Assembly (NCBI GenBank): GCA_947650365.1
Contig: OX393557.1
Location: 32,739,099 to 32,803,098, forward strand
Origin: Chamaelirium japonicum
Lineage: Eukaryota > Streptophyta > Magnoliopsida > Liliales > Melanthiaceae
DNA length: 64,000 nucleotides
Reading direction: 5' to 3'
In this document: piece by piece, positions 60,000 to 64,000 of the stretch
Layout: each line of letters begins with the position of its first letter
Numbering within the stretch: position 1 is the first letter of the stretch
The notes under the pieces: generated by a model
Databases searched by the model: none
The model's input: only the letters and a program-made list of their open reading frames with translations
Told to the model about the DNA's origin: nothing
Position numbers and translations under genes: made by a program

Positions 60000-61380
60000 A
60001 CCAATTATTGGATCTATCGAGGTTTTTTTAATGTTAAAGGACCCAACAACGATCTTCCTCTCCACCAATCGTGGCGAGTTCATCCTCTCCTCCGCGGTCG
60101 TTTCTTTGCGTCTAGTTTTCCCCATTTATCCGTATCCATACCCCCCAAATATATTCGCACTTTTGAGTCCTTCCATCCTTTTGCAAGAGTTTCCATTTTA
60201 CCCTTCACGTTATAAATTAATTAATACCCAGTATTTTGAATCTTATGCCATGAAAACAAACACAAGGGCTAGGAACATAATATTGCATTTTTTCCCTTCC
60301 CGTTTTATCTCTACACAAATCATAAATACCATCCAAGAATATTACCTTGTTGCCACTAGTCAATTAAGTCTTATTTATCCATTTAAAAAACCAAGGACTA
60401 TTATGGGAATAAATCCCTCTAACCCGTTCTTACTTCTTCCTTCCATCCTACTTTTTGTTTCCCATTTTGCCCTAATCTTCTTTTCTATTAATCAATAGAA
60501 TATTATTTATCCATTAAAAAACAAGGGCTATAATGGAAGGGTAATCCCACTAATCCACTAACTCATTCTTCCTTCCATCCTATATTTTCTTCCCCATTTT
60601 ACCTTTCTCAATCCTATGGTTTAAACAACATCCAGGAAAATGTTTGGGTAGGGCCTGGGCATCGGATACCCCAATACCCATACCCGAAACCCAACTGTCC
60701 CTCTAACTTGTGACCCGACCTGGACCCGAAACATCTGGTACGAATATGGGTACAAATATACTTTCGAGTATGGATATGGGTATGGGTATGGGTTATGGGT
60801 TGTACAAGGTTTGGATAGGGTATGGGTATAGGAATTCTATCTGGTAGGGTACGTATGCGTACGGGAACTCTACCCTATTAAGTTTTGGGTATGGGTATGG
60901 GTATGGGTACCTTAATACTTTTTACAAGGCTTGGGTAAGGTCTGGGTATAGGAATTCCACTCGATTAACTGTCAGGTATGGGTATGGGTACCTCAATACC
61001 CATATTCGACACCCGAAACCCGATTTGTCTCTCTAACTTGTGTAGATAATACAGTTTGGCATATATATAGAGTGTACACAAACCCCATATTTGGATCCTA
61101 TGTCATTAAAACAAAAACACGGAAGAAAGTGTTGCATTATTGCACTTCCCATTGTGACCCTATAAAAGTTACCAATATTCCCTTATGCCCCTATCATTAT
61201 TTCATGTGTCCATACCCTATACTAAAATGACTATTTTTAATTTGTGTATGTGTAAAAGGGTCCATAGATCAGCAACCACGTGCAATGCACGTGCCCAATG
61301 CACTATTCTATACTAGATGGAAGCGTGCTAGATCTTCTCCCTCTCCCTTGTTTTCTTTTTTTTTTCTTTCTCTAGGTTCC
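60000..61380. other. Intergenic repeats with GGTATGGGTA-rich stretch and Helitron-like end
   Basis: A segment with TTCCTTCCATCCTA and CCATTTTGCCCT / CCATTTTACC repeats at about 60430 and 60570. From 60650 to 61020 GGGTATGGGTAT motifs dominate in both orientations. At 61277-61316 the hairpin CACGTGCAATGCACGTG followed 20 bp later by CTAG resembles a Helitron 3' end, but the next base is A rather than the expected T and no 5' end was found. Confidence 0.4.
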
Positions 61381-61385
61381 TTTTC

Positions 61386-63070
61386 TTGTTTTTTTGTTTT
61401 GCTAGTCACCTAATTAAATGGGATAATGTTTGCCGGTCGAAGATGCAGGGGGGGCTCGGCCTTCACCACCGCCCTCAATTTCGGCAAGCCATTATGGGGA
61501 AAAAAGTTTACCAAGTCCTTACCAACGTTGAGAACCTATGGGTTTCCTTTGTTAAAGATAAATATAATGTGAATGAGGACCCTTGACAATGGCCAAAACC
61601 GGGTAAATGCTCGTGGGCATGGCGGGCTATCTCCGAGGGGCTACCGTGTGTGCGATACCATGTCCAACAGACAATCTGGATGGGAGCCTCCTTTGACCCA
61701 TGGTCGATCCCCTGGTACTCTCAAATTCCTTTTTCCCGGATGGCCTTCCAATTCAATGCAAATATGGCGGCCAATTATAAAAGGATATTGGATCTTATTA
61801 GCCCAAATGGGTGGAACAAATATATCTTGATATCTATTGTTCCAATGGAGTGGGTTCCCAGGATATGTAGCATTTCTATACTTCGTCATCAGCCTAATAC
61901 CCATTTTACTTAGGGGGCTCACTCCACTCCTGGCTATAATGTGGCAACTGCTTATAAACTTTCTCTTCAAAGTACCAATACTTCGGCGGGGATTTGGTCA
62001 AGGATATGGAGAACCCTCTGGAAGACCCCTATGGGGACCAAGGTGCGGCTATTTTTATGGAAATTCTTTCACTCACGACTCCATATTAATAAATATCTCC
62101 GACGGATCGGGATGTCCATCTCAACCTCATGGCTGCGATGTTTGGATCTTGATGAATCCTTGGAGCATTGTTTTTTTCTATGCCCTCTTGTCAATCAACT
62201 ATGGCGGAGGGTTACAAATCAGATTGGGATGACAAAGACCCTCCTCGATCAATGAGTATAGTACTCTCTTTCACCATACGCACGATCGGGGGGGGGGGGG
62301 GTACAGCAAAACTGCCAAAGGTGTCCTCAGGTATACCCTTTGGTACATTTGGAAAGGTCGGAACAGAGCAGCCTTTGAATTAGCCAACCCGGCGGTTGAC
62401 GTTACCTTTGACCTACTTTTTGAGTATTATAATTCCTTTTGTGGCGCTAACTCGTTCTCTGCAAATCCTTGCTCTATTTCCAGGCAAAGTAGGCTCGAGC
62501 CAGTCTCTATCCGATGGATGCCTCCAAATGAATACAAATATAAATTGAACTTTGATGATTCAGTTAACCACTCAACAATAATGGCTGGCGTGACTTTTGT
62601 TATCCGAGGCCACTCTGGCTCAATCTTGTTAGCAAGAGCAATTCATCTAATTACAGATTCTGTGCAGGTGGCGGAATCTAGAGACCTATGGAAAGGTCTC
62701 CTTGCTACTACGACTCTATTTTCGGGACATTCTCTGTGGATAGAAGAAGATTCTCAAAGTGTCATCTCACAATTGGTTTCAACCTCAACCACATCCCTTC
62801 TTCTTCAAGACTACAAGGTTGTTTGCCTGAATCTCAGAAGTGTTCGAACCTCACATATTTACCGGGAAGGCAACTCTGTGGCTGATTGGTTTGCCGGTTA
62901 CACTCTGGCAAAGGAGCAATCCGAGTTTTGGACATCAAACTTTCCCCCTGACGCCATGCGACGTGCCCGAGATGATTGTAGCAATCGCTAGTATGCCCGA
63001 TGGGTCCACAAACAATGATGTAACCTTACCGTTTTATTAGTGTAATTGCAGTACCAAAAAAATTATATAT
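61386..63070 (+). pseudogene. LINE ORF2 C-terminal remnant with RNase H domain
   Basis: The first part (61386-61586) reads KMQGGLGLHH and VENLWVSFVKDKY, the post-RT linker. In other frames follow WKTPMGTKVRLFLWKFFHSR and LDLDESLEHCFFLCPLV (about 61990-62210), the zinc-binding RT region. 62518-62991 is an open 157-codon RNase H domain (KLNFDDS, AESRDLWKGL, LWIEEDSQSVI, HIYREGNSVADW), keeping the four acidic catalytic residues D, E, D, D. At least two frameshifts and a G14 run at 62288-62301 break the frame upstream. The element ends near a weak A-run at about 63055. Confidence 0.85.
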
Positions 63071-63581
63071 ATAATGGGGGATGCCTAGCCTCTTCCCTTC
63101 TATTATTTAGATAGCCTTCTCTTGTGCTTGTAGTGGGTATATTGCCACATAGGAGCACACAAACCCTCTATAAGGGCAAGAAGCGCCATAAAGGCGAGAG
63201 ATAAACATGCCACAGATATGGAAGGGAGCCACGCAATTCGATTACACGACTTGCCAAATGGGAAAGGTGGGGGGGGGGGGGGGGGGGGGGGGGGCGGGGG
63301 GGAAGGTGCTTTGCCACCGGGATTCCATGTCAAACCGCCCTTTATCTGTATATGTTGGGCTAGTTTACATTTTACGCTAGCTTCTCCTCCACAGTTATGG
63401 GAGCATCCCATTATTTACTACTTTACACAGAAGCAGGGATGACTCCAAGGGGGGGGAATGTGAGGGCGATCGCCACCTCCCTAGATTCGAAAGAGAATCC
63501 CTTATTATAATAGTATTAACTAGGATTATTTTAAAATTATATAAATTTGCCTCCTCTAAATTTTTAACAAAATTTAAGCGC

Positions 63582-63617
<36 letters not shown>

Positions 63618-64000
63618 ATAAAAAAAAAAATTAATATTCACCCCCCCAAGGTTCAATTCCTGAATCCGTCCATGCCCAGAAGCCTAGATGGACTCCACCT
63701 TAGGCAACATAGCACACAGAACACAACAGGTTAAGTGACTCGATTTCTGTTGATAGCCCTGGAAAGAGGTTTCCACCACCAGCATATCAGTCTCCTTGCA
63801 AATTTATCATTTTCTTTCCCTTTTTGTGATGGACCACCAGACGGTCAGACAGAGCGCTAGACCACAGGCTCAAAGAGATCCGGAGATCAAAACAGGTAAG
63901 ACAACTATTATATTTCTTAATCCCGGGAACATGACATCAACAACCAGGGTTTGCACGCGCAAACAAGGCTACAACGGCACTCAGGGAATGTTCACTCCAT
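63071..64000. other. Right-edge DNA with G26 and C33 homopolymers
   Basis: A G-run lies at 63269-63294 and a C-run at 63583-63615, among the longest homopolymers in the window. No gene, RNA or element boundary could be supported. Homopolymers of this length are also places where sequence length is often misread. Confidence 0.6.

Noticed and set aside
59752-60498. A 248-codon plus-strand frame
   Set aside because: It runs from inside an LTR, through its 45-bp repeats, into flanking DNA; it has no domain and spans an insertion boundary.
61277-61316. Helitron 3' end
   Set aside because: Hairpin and CTAG are present, but the following base is not T and no TC-starting 5' end or Rep/helicase sequence was found. 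Kept only as a note in the region entry.

Overview
This is plant nuclear DNA, most likely from a flowering plant with a repeat-rich, long-intron genome. The evidence is two recognisable intron-containing plant genes, embedded among LTR retrotransposons, L1-type LINEs with plant-type RNase H domains, tRNA-derived SINEs, a TRIM, several MITE families and many (GA)n/(GT)n microsatellites. The sequence alone does not identify the species. No bacterial, organellar or CRISPR signal was seen.

Only two host genes can be supported, both on the minus strand. The first (exons between 12499 and 3429) is a CDK-like Ser/Thr kinase of the plant At1g54610-type group, with an MGC N-terminus suited to lipid attachment. 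Four exons (392 codons, all phase 0) are present and the 3' end is missing, probably beyond the left edge. The second (exons between 49589 and 40451) is a complete 170-residue plant HNH-endonuclease-like protein in three exons. Its second intron is 8 kb long because of transposon insertions, and its first intron holds an intact 340-bp TRIM.

Layout: 1-1.6 kb, 3' part of a decayed LINE; 2-12.5 kb, kinase gene with foldback elements, a hAT-type MITE and a Copia-type LTR remnant in or beside its introns; 12.5-19.6 kb, kinase upstream region, a MITE, simple repeats, two SINEs and a FAR1/MULE transposase fragment; 19,600-35,157, a structurally complete and apparently young 15.6-kb Ty3/gypsy-type element (minus strand, 2.7-kb LTRs, CACAT target duplication) that encodes gag and protease but no recognisable reverse transcriptase, RNase H or integrase; 35-37 kb, small inverted-repeat elements; 37,198-39,962, a LINE carrying only ORF1, with poly(A) and a 15-bp target duplication; 40.4-49.6 kb, HNH gene; 49.7-50.3 kb, a second copy of the MITE found upstream of the kinase; 52,547-59,999, an old non-coding LTR element whose body is almost entirely tandem-repeat arrays; 61.4-63.1 kb, a LINE ORF2 remnant with an open RNase H domain.

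The main points of interest are the three element types that keep mobility signals but lack their own polymerase: the gag-protease gypsy element, the ORF1-only LINE and the satellite-bodied LTR element. Each implies mobilisation in trans. The gypsy coding frame runs about 1,960 codons interrupted only by two in-frame TAG codons, and contains a diverged internal duplication from which the protease segment is missing.
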